35,698 bases of DNA, taken from CAYWNA01 sp964459305 (GTDB lineage Bacteria > Planctomycetota > Planctomycetia > Pirellulales > Pirellulaceae). Where the stretch lies: positions 1 through 35,698 of the forward strand of contig CAYWNA010000130.1 in assembly GCA_964459305.1 (NCBI GenBank), given 5' to 3'. Every line of letters begins with the position of its first letter. The first letter of the stretch is position 1. Under the pieces are notes generated by a model. That model was not told where the DNA came from, did not search any database, and was given only the letters and a program-made list of their open reading frames with translations. Both the position numbers and the translations under genes were made by a program. Shown in pieces: positions 17,014 to 25,811 of this stretch.

Positions 17014-18692
17014 CGGCGATGAACGGAATCAGCAGGCACGTCGTCGCCCTGCACAATGGGCTGCTGGACGGCGCCGAGGTCGTTCCCCACCAGTGCGATA
17101 CGCGAGGTACGCGGCCCGGTCAATCCCAGAAACGTCGGCGTGCCTGGCGGCGGACAGCAGTCTGTGACGAACATTTGCCGGCAGTTGTGCAAGCCGATCA
17201 CTGGTTGCCCGCCCTCCTTTCCACCCGGCCGACGCCAGATGCTTCGAATCGTGCCGGCCTCCGCCTCGAAGATCGAGAGCGCTGAGCGCGGGTATTCGGT
17301 GAACACGTCGTCTTTGACGAAAAGGCGTATATTGTCGGCCAATAGCCCGCTGACATGGGCGAGTGTGAGATACGAGGGCTTTCTTGCGTACAACGTGCGG
17401 CGGTCGTCGTCGGGGTTGGCCTTTCCTCCCCCGTGCTTCGTACGCTCGGAGTAATCGAAGCCTCGCTCGACTCTCATCGTGACGTTCTGTAGCGTAATGT
17501 TCTCCAGCGGGCTTTTCTTCATGCCTTGGATCAGTATCCCGTTGTCGCTCTGTATCTGGATATTGCGAAATGTCATGTCCCGAATCGTGCCGATGGGTGA
17601 ATCTTCGTCGCGTTGTTCGATATCGACGAAGATTGGATAGATCGCCCTTCTTGAGTATTCCCGGATCTGCGAGGGATCCTTGACCGTTCCTATCGATAGA
17701 TCGGCAAAGGAAACCCGTTGGACCTTTGCCCCATCTTTGACATACACGCCTACTCCGACGGTCGAATTGCGGACGGTGCAATTGGAAAAGCGGACATCGT
17801 GAAAGTCGCCCTCGGATTCCGTTCCTAGCTTGATGGCCGTGGCAATGGACTCCAGGGTACAGTTGCTGACGACCACGTGTTGGCAGGGATAGCCATCTCT
17901 GCTCTTAAGGCAAATGCAGTCGTCGCCTGTGGAGATGTGGCAGTTGGTGATGTGAACGTCGCGGCAGGAAACGGCGTCAATTCCGTCGGTGACTGTGCGA
18001 AAGTAGTTATTGATAATACTTGTACTGTTGACGAAAACTCCTTCGCATCGGAGGAAATGGAGTGTCCAGCAGGCACTGTAGCGGAACGAAAGGTCGCGGA
18101 CCGACACGTGCCTGCAGCGCTGTAAGAACAGTGTGCCGATCTGGAATGGGGACATCGTGTCGCGTGTGCCAGGCCGCCGGAGCAAATCGCGCCGGCCTGT
18201 GCCGTGGATTACTCCGTCGCCCTCAAGTGTGATGTGTTCTTGGTCCTCCGCTACAAGGAGGTAATAGATCACCTTCACGCCACGGCCGACATGGGCGCTT
18301 CGGACATAGTCGTCCTCTCGCGGACTTGCCCACAACGTGGCGCCGTTCTCAAGCCGAAAGGTCACGTGACTTCGAAGGCGGATCATTCCGCTCAGGTAGT
18401 CCCCGGGCGGAAGGCTAACGATTCCACCTCCCTTACGGTGGCACTCGTCGACGGCCGCCTGGATGAATTGCGCTTCGTTAGTCTTCCTGTCCCCTCGGGC
18501 ACCGAAATCACGAACATTGAAAACCGCGGCCGAAACGAACGATTCGGAGAATAGCAGAGCGACAATGACACCAGGTAGCAAGCCAAGCGGACTTGACAAA
18601 TGTTTGCATGGTCCAACCGATCGAAACGGCTGCATCTTCCTGAAGCTCAGCGTCGCTAACCTCGCTTTTGTTTCTAAGCACTGCTCAGTCAT
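17010..18692 (-). CDS. Secreted glycoside hydrolase family 28-like (polygalacturonase-fold) protein
   Basis: ATG 18692 is preceded by GGAG at seven bases and overlaps the GH32-like stop by eight bases, so translation is coupled. A long n-region precedes a hydrophobic export segment (about 35-55, ending VSAAVF). The mature part is a right-handed beta-helix starting FNVRDFGARGDRKTNEAQFIQAA, typical of GH28 and related pectin-active proteins. Catalytic acids appear in VTDGID (first Asp) and TGDDCICLKS (Asp pair). The GHG loop with its His, usual in polygalacturonases, is replaced by ATAIKLGTES, a variant shared with many distant GH28-like proteins. The later RIK substrate motif is not obvious. 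It would act on an acidic plant- or algal-type polysaccharide in the periplasm or outside; the substrate is uncertain. Confidence 0.82.
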   Translation of the reverse strand: MTEQCLETKARLATLSFRKMQPFRSVGPCKHLSSPLGLLPGVIVALLFSESFVSAAVFNVRDFGARGDRKTNEAQFIQAAVDECHRKGGGIVSLPPGDYLSGMIRLRSHVTFRLENGATLWASPREDDYVRSAHVGRGVKVIYYLLVAEDQEHITLEGDGVIHGTGRRDLLRRPGTRDTMSPFQIGTLFLQRCRHVSVRDLSFRYSACWTLHFLRCEGVFVNSTSIINNYFRTVTDGIDAVSCRDVHITNCHISTGDDCICLKSRDGYPCQHVVVSNCTLESIATAIKLGTESEGDFHDVRFSNCTVRNSTVGVGVYVKDGAKVQRVSFADLSIGTVKDPSQIREYSRRAIYPIFVDIEQRDEDSPIGTIRDMTFRNIQIQSDNGILIQGMKKSPLENITLQNVTMRVERGFDYSERTKHGGGKANPDDDRRTLYARKPSYLTLAHVSGLLADNIRLFVKDDVFTEYPRSALSIFEAEAGTIRSIWRRPGGKEGGQPVIGLHNCRQMFVTDCCPPPGTPTFLGLTGPRTSRIALVGNDLGAVQQPIVQGDDVPADSVHRR

Positions 18693-20823
18693 AGATATTC
18701 TCCATCTGCCAGGCGTCGAGCGAATTCAATTGGGCGTCCTGGCCTTGGGCGCGAAGCGACACGCCGAGGCTGTCTTCCCGGCCGGGGTAGACGCGCAGCG
18801 CGACGCATTGGCGGCCGTTGACGAAGACTTCCACCACACTGCGGTCGATGAAGACGCGCAACTTCAGCGGCTCGTTCCTCTCGATGAACACGGGGGCCGT
18901 TTCGGGTGCCCGTGAGCGTACGTCTGGCAACACCGACGAGCGGGACGAGTCGATCGAGATCAGACCCGGCAGAACTGCTCGCCGGGAACGGTCGCGATAC
19001 CCTCGTTCTTTGAAGAACATGATTCGTGTCACCTCTTCCCTGTTGGGTGAACGCAAGACGTTCATCTCGATCATCGGCGAGCCCTTCGGGTCTATCTCAG
19101 CGACCATCTCCATCGCGTTGCCCTTGACGTTCTCGATCACAATCTCCTCGTTAGCCGGCAGCGTCATCGCATCGGTGCGCTGGTGCTCCCGGCGCAGGGA
19201 TTCGATGTCCCCGGCCGGTTCGATTGCCAAGTGATCCTTGTCGATCAATGTCAGACGTCGTGGCAGGGTCATGATCTGGTTCCAGCCCTCGGTAGGTTTG
19301 GACGGATTCATGTTGAAGATCACTATGACGCCGTCCTCGCCGTCGGGTGCGGCCGACGGCGCGTGCACGCCGGCAGGTCCGTACGGCCCAAAGTTGAAAT
19401 CGCCGCCGCCGGTCACGACGAATTTGTCTCGCTCCTTGTCGTAGTCGCCCAGCAGGTACTTCCCGCCGCTCATGTGGCTGAAGTGAAGTAGGATGTGCTT
19501 GTCGCCGATGGGCCAGAAATAGGGGCACGCCCCGTCGTCGCCAACCAGCGAGTACCGATCATTTTCAGCGAACGGGTGCAGGTACTCCCACGTTGCCAGA
19601 TTCTTGGAACGAAACAGGAAATTGGCCCGCACCGGTTTGCCGCCGGGGCCTGGCAGCGTGCCTCCGGAAAGCGAGTAGTAAATGTCGTCCTTCTTCCAGA
19701 TGCATGGGTCGAACACGCGGTAAGGTAGTGGTGATCCATCGGGGGCGGCCATGGGGATGACAGCCTTGCCGCTCACCTTCTTCCAGTTCAAAAGCAACGG
19801 ATCGCTGGACACGGCCACCATGTTTCCGACCCGCGTGCCGTGATACATGGCGATCACTCGATCCTCTTCGACCAGCGCAGCGCCGGAGAAGCATTTGTCT
19901 TCCGGGTTTGGATAGATGGCCAGAGGCAGGTCGCGCCAATGGATCAAATCGTCGCTGACCGCATGGCCCCAGTGCTGGCGTGGGTCTTCCGGCGGGTAGG
20001 CCTGATAGAACAAATGCCAGCGTCCCTGCCAGAAACAAAGGCCGTTCGGGTCGTTCAGCCGGCCTTCCGGATTGACGTAGTGGTAGATGGGCCGATAGGG
20101 ATCGCCCGCCATGGCTTTGCGCGACTCGTTCATCCGCAAGAGCAGCGGATTCTCCTTGAGCTGGGCCTCCTGTTCCTCAAGCGTGTCGCCAAAAGTGTAT
20201 TGTGGAACCAGGGAAGTACGGTCCAAGGAGATACGTCTCACGAAATCTGGATAGGTCGCCTTTCGAGGTTCATCGGACTGAAAAACATGATCGACATTGA
20301 TGTGGCCCCAACCTCTGGAGCAGTTGTCAATGATCTGCAGCGTCGCCTGGTTGCCTGTGAATTCGGCGACATCCCACGAATACCAGTCCAGGATTTCCTC
20401 ATTGTTGTCGTTTTTCAACGCCGGGCCAACCGTGCTGCGGACGGTCTTACCATCGACAGTCAAATTCAAACAGGTCTCCCCTTCATGATTCCCAGCGCCA
20501 ATGAGGAAGTTGATGTGCTTCCGCTCGATCGTGAACGGCGGCGACGTGAGTCTGCCTGTTGGAACGTCGCCGCCCAGGAAGGAATTCACCAATCCCTTAC
20601 CCCAATGCCCCACAACTCTATTTCGCGGCGAGACATTTGCCTCGGCCGGCCTGCTGCCAAAAGCATCACCTTCCACTTTCCAGTCGCCATAGGTATCGCA
20701 GTCGAAGTCGACGATCAGGATGTCGCGGGAAGACAATGGCTTGTGGTCCGCTGCAGAAGAAACGAACGTGCGCAAGACACACGCGCAGAGAAACACGGAC
20801 ATTACGCACCACCGGAGATTCAT
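18685..20823 (-). CDS. Secreted GH32-like (fructan hydrolase family) protein with altered acid/base motif
   Basis: ATG 20823 is chosen because AAAGGA lies seven bases upstream and a signal peptide follows directly (RWCVMSVFLCACVLRTFVSSAA). Residues about 30-195 form a jelly-roll segment (VDFDCDTYGDWKVEGDAFG, SPPF, GGWGHINVDHV-like ending). From about 245 comes a five-bladed propeller of GH32 type, with the nucleophile motif GRLNDPNGLCFWQGRWHLFY. The usual FRDP reads RVFDP. The usual EC-P acid/base motif reads GDDGACPYFW, with Ala where the catalytic Glu is expected. A C-terminal beta-sandwich ends with FIDRSVVEVFVNGRQ, a strong GH32 hallmark. The protein may use another acid/base or may bind rather than cleave. 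It is coupled to the GH28-like gene downstream. Confidence 0.85.
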   Translation of the reverse strand: MNLRWCVMSVFLCACVLRTFVSSAADHKPLSSRDILIVDFDCDTYGDWKVEGDAFGSRPAEANVSPRNRVVGHWGKGLVNSFLGGDVPTGRLTSPPFTIERKHINFLIGAGNHEGETCLNLTVDGKTVRSTVGPALKNDNNEEILDWYSWDVAEFTGNQATLQIIDNCSRGWGHINVDHVFQSDEPRKATYPDFVRRISLDRTSLVPQYTFGDTLEEQEAQLKENPLLLRMNESRKAMAGDPYRPIYHYVNPEGRLNDPNGLCFWQGRWHLFYQAYPPEDPRQHWGHAVSDDLIHWRDLPLAIYPNPEDKCFSGAALVEEDRVIAMYHGTRVGNMVAVSSDPLLLNWKKVSGKAVIPMAAPDGSPLPYRVFDPCIWKKDDIYYSLSGGTLPGPGGKPVRANFLFRSKNLATWEYLHPFAENDRYSLVGDDGACPYFWPIGDKHILLHFSHMSGGKYLLGDYDKERDKFVVTGGGDFNFGPYGPAGVHAPSAAPDGEDGVIVIFNMNPSKPTEGWNQIMTLPRRLTLIDKDHLAIEPAGDIESLRREHQRTDAMTLPANEEIVIENVKGNAMEMVAEIDPKGSPMIEMNVLRSPNREEVTRIMFFKERGYRDRSRRAVLPGLISIDSSRSSVLPDVRSRAPETAPVFIERNEPLKLRVFIDRSVVEVFVNGRQCVALRVYPGREDSLGVSLRAQGQDAQLNSLDAWQMENIYD

Positions 20824-20910
20824 GGGACGTCCTTTCAAATTACGGGGTAAATGTGTGCATTTGCTCGTCACTGTGAACTGCTAACCTCTCTCAATCGAAA
20901 AGCCTCTGTA

Positions 20911-21528
20911 TCACCATCCTGGAGGGACCAGTTGCAGTTCCGAGATGAAGATACGTCCTTTCCCTGGGCTACCGGTCTCAACACCGACGGAAACCTGGTT
21001 GATGAGTCCTACGTCGAGCCTACCATTCGCATCCTTCGACCATGCCGGGAGGGTGAACTTGTCGAACGGCAAAGTCGCAGTGGTAAAGCGTTTGGGCGAG
21101 ACAGGGAGGCCCCTGGGGACCCAATAGCCGGCACTTGTCGATTCGCGAACCATGACATTCAGTCCCGGAAAGCCTTTCGGCACGTCCGTTTTGTAGGTGA
21201 CACGCAATGCCACGCAGCCGGCGGCGGCAACACTGACGGTGCTCGCGGTGCCCCAGTTCCAGTTGTACTTGTCGCTGACGTACTTGAACTCCAGGACCGC
21301 AGCCGACGTACCCTCCGGGCCGGCAGTTTCGTCAACGCGGATCGTGGTCGGTGAATGTGCTGCGCTGCCACATGTCCATGCACCATCGCCACCGGTGCCC
21401 TGGCCCAGCGACATTGGGACCGCTGGTCGTTCCGCCGCTGCAGCTACGTTTAGTGCCGCCAGTAGCGCCGTCAGCCACCATCCTGCCACAACGTGGCGGG
21501 CGCCAGTTTCGAATCTGCAATCTGACAT
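20911..21528 (-). CDS. Small secreted beta-sandwich protein, probably carbohydrate-binding
   Basis: This 205-residue product has a signal peptide (hydrophobic WWLTALLAALNVAAAA). The mature part shows a jelly-roll pattern (GPEGTSAAVLEFKYVSDKYNWNWG, CVALRVTYKTDVPKGFPGLNVMV, GRIFISELQLVPP). This resembles CBM-like or CIA30-like domains, but no named family is recognised with certainty. Its start follows the stop of the 1263-residue protein by six bases. The ribosome binding site AGGAG lies at the end of that gene, so the two are coupled. The pattern resembles the repeated modules at the C-terminus of the larger protein (both have a WxxxxF-type strand and a final F-x-D/S-E-L-x strand), so it may serve as a free-standing binding module for the same glycan. 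Confidence 0.7.
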   Translation of the reverse strand: MSDCRFETGARHVVAGWWLTALLAALNVAAAAERPAVPMSLGQGTGGDGAWTCGSAAHSPTTIRVDETAGPEGTSAAVLEFKYVSDKYNWNWGTASTVSVAAAGCVALRVTYKTDVPKGFPGLNVMVRESTSAGYWVPRGLPVSPKRFTTATLPFDKFTLPAWSKDANGRLDVGLINQVSVGVETGSPGKGRIFISELQLVPPGW

Positions 21529-21534
21529 CTATCA

Positions 21535-24500
21535 TCACTCCTGGTAGGTCTTCGTCGTCTGGACTCGCACCCGAAGCGCCTTGGCGCCGCCGACATCCAG
21601 ATCGAATATCAACCGGTTCTTCCCCGGCTTCAAGCTCGGTACCGTCCCGGTCGGCTTCACCGTGCGAATTGCGTTGCCATCGGCATCGTAGGTCTTGCAG
21701 CCATCACCACTCCGATACACCAGACGCTGCCCGGGCTGCAAGGTCACGGGCAGTACGACCTTCGCGCCGGCTATCTGAAGCGAGGGATTGCGTAGCTGAG
21801 TCGGGTCGCGAAGGGCGCGGATGTCGTCCAGGAAGCACGTGCACGGCTTGCCCGCGGGCAGGCCGATGTAGTGGATGATCAGGTATTCGATGCGTGACAG
21901 GTCGCACTCGGTTCCGCCTAGCGAAAACTCGCGGTACTTCCAGCCGGTGAAGCCAATGCCCACCTTCATGTCACGGCAACCACCCTTCGTATCGCGAAGT
22001 TGCAGATTGAGGATCTCGCCGTTGCCATCGCCGTTGACCAGAAAGCCGATGTCCGTGCATACCGACAGGTCGATAGGCGGATCGAACCGCTTGCCGCGTG
22101 CCGACCAGCCGTTGGGCTTCTCGCTGGTCGCCGTGTAACGCACGCTGGTCTTTCCCCTCTTGGCCACGTCGCGCGACAGCGTCAACCCATGCGTCACACC
22201 AGACGCCTCGGTTACTCCTTGGTTCGGCCCGCTGCCGATGTATTGCTGATACCTGTTGTCCGGCGTATCGTCGAAGGCATTGAGATTGTCGAACGTTTCT
22301 AACGCGATGGCGCTGGGATCGCTGTAGATCGAAGCCGGGACGTCAACCGACTCGACGACGATCTCTGCTTCGAGCCCCACCTTCGTGCCATCGGGACGGC
22401 AGATCACATCCCACTGGTTCTGCACACCGTCCATTGCGCGAATGACGTGCGAGGCATCGAGCTCCCGGCGCAGGAACTCCCAGCGAATCTGGTCAGGTGG
22501 ATTTGCGCCGCCGAATGGCTCGCCTTGCGTTATCACCGAGACGTACGCTCTCGGATTAATGCCGGCTTCGGGCTCGCAACCGAGCTTGATTTCGTTCGCG
22601 CCTGGCTCAAGCGTGGGTACGTCTCCCGCGGGTAGGACGTCGCGGATCTCTTCGCCTTTCGGTCCGTACAGCTTGCAGTCGTCCAGGCCGCGGAACTCTA
22701 GGAATTGCCCTGTCTCGATATCCACCGGGAAGGCAATTGTCTTCCTGCCGATCGTCACGGAGGGATTGCGCAGCTTCGTCGGCACGGTCGGCAGGGCGCG
22801 GATCGGGCTGAGGTAGCATGCGACCGTCTCCTTTGGCGGAATGTTGTTGTACCAGAGACTTAGCGTGTTGACGCTGTTTGGCCGGATCGATTCGCGATAG
22901 ATGGAGTAGATGCCGCCGTACGGCCACGAGTAGTCGGCATGGCGTCTGCCTTCGGGTTCCACCAGCTCGAAATAGCGCCACCCCGTGAAGTCGACCGTGA
23001 TGTAATGCTCCGCGATGGCGTGGGACAAATGCGACGGGCTGGTCTGCTGCAAGTTGAGCACCTCGCCCTTGCCGTCGCCGTAGACCCAAACGCCGAGCGC
23101 CTGATGTCCGCTCAGATTCGCTGGCGGCGAGAATGTCTTGCCCAGCTTGCACCACGACCGAATCGGCATGTTGGTTGAGTTGGTGGCGGAGAACAGTCCG
23201 CTGATCCCGCCGACCTTCGTCTGATCGGTCGACACTTTCAGACCGGCCGAAATCCCCGGCTGCACCGCCCGGTCCCCGAACTCGTCAGCGTCGCTAAAGT
23301 CGGCCAGCGTGATGTTGCTTGGATCGTCGTACGCGCCCGTCGACATGAGCACCTCGATCCTCAACCGAAGCGGCTGCCTATCAAAACGATTGGTGACCGT
23401 CCAACTGCTGCTCCCGCGATTGATCCCTCGCACCTTGTGCTTGTCGTATCGGACCGGCCGGAACTGCCACTCGCCGTTGGTGGCCTGGAACAGTGTGAAC
23501 TCGTCGCCTGGCATTCGAACCTTCTCTTTGACAGCGTCGGTGAAGTAATTGGCGTGGCGCAGATTTTCGTACCGCCGCACGATGGCAGCCAGTCGCGGAA
23601 GCGCGGGGATGCTGTGGACTGTGGAAGGGCTGATGCCCATCAGTGACAGACTATGGTTGTTCGCCAATGCCTTGGCACCGAGGTACTCGATATCATCCAC
23701 ATGCGTTGGTTCTCCGGTGGCACCCTGCCAGGTCTTAAACGCCCACCAACCGATGTTGCCGGGCAGAAACTGCCGGCGCAGGCCCGCGTTTGCCCCGCAA
23801 TGAATATCGATGAACTTCTTGTGACTTCGGGCTGGGTGGTCCCAGGCGCCCATGCGCGCTCGCACGTACCAGAGATGATGATGGAAGGTGCTCATCTCCA
23901 TGATCGCAGGTTTGTTGAGTCGCTTGCAGATTGCGAAGGTGAACTTCGACTGGTAGTGCCATGCGTTGGCGCGTCCGGCCACCGTATCGCCGCCGTCCAA
24001 CGCATCCAAGTAGATCATGTCGAACCCGGCTCGGTTGTATAGTTCGGCTGTCTTTGCCGCGACCTCTGTGAACAGCGTCGAGTCGCCATCCGGGCAGAAG
24101 AGACCAAAGCACTCGCGCAAGTGATGCACTTTCGCCCCCTTCTCGTGCGTAGCAATGGTGGTGCCGCAGGCGCCGCGAGTGCATTTGGTGAAAGCGTACG
24201 GCGGTTCCTTCGAGACGCCTGCATACGTGATCAATTCATCGTCGATCTGCAGCGTGACACTATTGCGGACGAAGAAGCCGGTGATGGTAGACATGTTCTC
24301 CGTCGACTCCGTGACCGGCACATCTGTGGCATCAGCCGCCAGGTCAGCCGCCAATGTAAACGTCGCATCCTTGCCCAGTCGCGGATCCGGAACCGGCGTG
24401 ACATACGGGCAACGCTTGTCGATAAACATGGCGTATGTATGGAGCCCCGCCTGAATCCCCGCGGCGTGCAGTTTGTCGATGACGGCTTTCATGCTGGCCA

Positions 24501-25326
24501 CGCCCTGCGGGTAGAGGACTGGATCGGGGCGGAAGTCGCCAAAGCGAAACGAACGCCCGCCGTGGAAGTCGATCTGAGTGACGCCCAGGTCTTGTGCCGT
24601 TTCGATCCACCGATCCACCGTTTCTTCAGTGAGGTTGCCAAAGTCGAACAGGTACGAGCCGTAGTTGTTCGGGCTGTCCAGGGCCCACGGTCCGCCGATT
24701 GCCGAATGTGGTAAATCGTCAGCGGCGGTGACGACTTCCTTCATCACGTCGCGAAGCTCACCGTACGGACAGCCGATCATCGCAACTTTCGCGCCGGTAA
24801 AACCAAAACGCGGGTAGCTCGCCGCCCACAGATGCGATGTGGCTTGCGGGATTGCCCGCACATTGGTTTTCAGGTTGAGCGCCAACGCGCATGCGGCAAA
24901 GGGCTCCTCCATCGCTCCGCTAAGCGTGAGCGGGATATCCACGAAGGCAAGCTCATCGATCTGTTCCGGATTGACCGAAATGACCTCAATAACGAAGTGC
25001 CGCTTTGCCGCCTCGACTCGAAGCACGGCCGTCACGCCGCTCTGGCCAAACTCCAACGTCAACCGCCCGTCCGAGTACACGGCCTTGGTCGCGCCGTAGC
25101 TCTTGCCATCCTCTCGAACGCGTGCAAATGGCGAACCCTGTCGGCAGTAGTCCACACCGCTTTTTCGATCGATGAAGTGTTGGATCTGCCCATTGGCGGC
25201 GACGGCAATCTCCGCGTGATCGTTCTCAGCCGTCATCACCGCCGCTGGCTGGGGTTCAGCCGCCGCACACGGCAAAGCCGACGCCACACCACAGATCAGG
25301 GACACCAGAGTCGTCCACCGTTGCAT
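21535..25326 (-). CDS. Large secreted TIM-barrel glycosidase-like protein with duplicated C-terminal binding modules
   Basis: GAGGAG lies seven bases before ATG 25326; a signal peptide (1-23) follows. Residues about 30-200 are an N-terminal beta-sandwich. Residues about 210-600 look like a TIM barrel of the GH31/36-like type (VTQIDFHGGRSFRFGDF, MKAVIDKLHAAGIQAGLHTY, AGFDMIYLDALDGGD). The Asp residues of YLDALDGGD (440-447) are catalytic candidates. A separate beta-domain is inserted at about 325-402 (DELITYAGVS, CTRGACGTTIATHEKGAKV), a module I recall from phage and other extracellular proteins. The C-terminus holds two related modules, about 675-920 and 1010-1250. Each has GDGxGEILNLQ, FTGWxYxEF, LRNPS and a closing P-x-LxPGxN strand. 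The substrate is unknown. It leads the minus-strand polysaccharide locus. Confidence 0.8.
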   Translation of the reverse strand: MQRWTTLVSLICGVASALPCAAAEPQPAAVMTAENDHAEIAVAANGQIQHFIDRKSGVDYCRQGSPFARVREDGKSYGATKAVYSDGRLTLEFGQSGVTAVLRVEAAKRHFVIEVISVNPEQIDELAFVDIPLTLSGAMEEPFAACALALNLKTNVRAIPQATSHLWAASYPRFGFTGAKVAMIGCPYGELRDVMKEVVTAADDLPHSAIGGPWALDSPNNYGSYLFDFGNLTEETVDRWIETAQDLGVTQIDFHGGRSFRFGDFRPDPVLYPQGVASMKAVIDKLHAAGIQAGLHTYAMFIDKRCPYVTPVPDPRLGKDATFTLAADLAADATDVPVTESTENMSTITGFFVRNSVTLQIDDELITYAGVSKEPPYAFTKCTRGACGTTIATHEKGAKVHHLRECFGLFCPDGDSTLFTEVAAKTAELYNRAGFDMIYLDALDGGDTVAGRANAWHYQSKFTFAICKRLNKPAIMEMSTFHHHLWYVRARMGAWDHPARSHKKFIDIHCGANAGLRRQFLPGNIGWWAFKTWQGATGEPTHVDDIEYLGAKALANNHSLSLMGISPSTVHSIPALPRLAAIVRRYENLRHANYFTDAVKEKVRMPGDEFTLFQATNGEWQFRPVRYDKHKVRGINRGSSSWTVTNRFDRQPLRLRIEVLMSTGAYDDPSNITLADFSDADEFGDRAVQPGISAGLKVSTDQTKVGGISGLFSATNSTNMPIRSWCKLGKTFSPPANLSGHQALGVWVYGDGKGEVLNLQQTSPSHLSHAIAEHYITVDFTGWRYFELVEPEGRRHADYSWPYGGIYSIYRESIRPNSVNTLSLWYNNIPPKETVACYLSPIRALPTVPTKLRNPSVTIGRKTIAFPVDIETGQFLEFRGLDDCKLYGPKGEEIRDVLPAGDVPTLEPGANEIKLGCEPEAGINPRAYVSVITQGEPFGGANPPDQIRWEFLRRELDASHVIRAMDGVQNQWDVICRPDGTKVGLEAEIVVESVDVPASIYSDPSAIALETFDNLNAFDDTPDNRYQQYIGSGPNQGVTEASGVTHGLTLSRDVAKRGKTSVRYTATSEKPNGWSARGKRFDPPIDLSVCTDIGFLVNGDGNGEILNLQLRDTKGGCRDMKVGIGFTGWKYREFSLGGTECDLSRIEYLIIHYIGLPAGKPCTCFLDDIRALRDPTQLRNPSLQIAGAKVVLPVTLQPGQRLVYRSGDGCKTYDADGNAIRTVKPTGTVPSLKPGKNRLIFDLDVGGAKALRVRVQTTKTYQE

Positions 25327-25443
25327 GGATTATCTCCTCAAAGGGTTTGCCGTCTTCTCGTTTTCGAGTCGCGAGGGCAGTCTCAGAAGCTCGGGCATCC
25401 GTTTTGCCCACGAGCCCAACGCTTTCCGCCACAGTCTATCAGC

Positions 25444-25484
25444 CAGAATGACGCTGGGCCACCATTCTGCTCATGGTCATTCTG
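25444..25484. repeat. Short inverted repeat CAGAATGAC / GTCATTCTG
   Basis: Perfect 9-base arms at 25444-25452 and 25476-25484 enclose 23 bases that contain a further CCATTCTG. It could be an operator for the downstream minus-strand operon or a decayed palindromic element. Confidence 0.5.
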
Positions 25485-25689
25485 CAGTGGGATCGCCGGT
25501 AGAACAACGCCCGACAAGCCACTTTCCGGAATGCCTTTGGATCGATCGGAAAACAACTGGCACCTTCTACGCGAAGGATGCGAAATGCTGAAAACAGATA
25601 GTCGCCGTGTTCTCCGAACTTGATGACCTAACCCGCCGACCTCGGAGAGGACGGCGACAGACGCGACAGTTGTTCCACGAACGATCCTA

Positions 25690-25801
25690 AGGCGAGCGGC
25701 AGATGAATATTTACCGTGGGATAGGCTTCCAGCCTGTCAAATATGCGGCCTGACAGGCTGGAAGCCTATCCCACGCGTACGCGAATTTCCGCCGCTCGCC
25801 T
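25690..25801. repeat. Nested palindromic element
   Basis: Outer arms AGGCGAGCGGC (25690-25700) and its complement (25791-25801) surround a perfect 25-base inverted repeat, 25715-25739 and 25751-25775, with an 11-base loop. The inner family is the same as at 13502-13566. Outer and inner centres differ by only half a base. The right outer arm ends 10 bases after the end of the NodB-like gene. Confidence 0.9.
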
Positions 25802-25811
25802 AAGCACGACG

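Larger units (their letters stand above)
25327..25811. other. Intergenic region with palindromes, upstream of the glycan operon
   Basis: No gene is supported. It holds an imperfect hairpin (25389-25396 with 25406-25415), a 9-base inverted repeat at 25444-25484 and the nested palindrome at 25690-25801. The promoter of the operon starting at 25326 should lie here, but no clear boxes were found. Confidence 0.55.
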
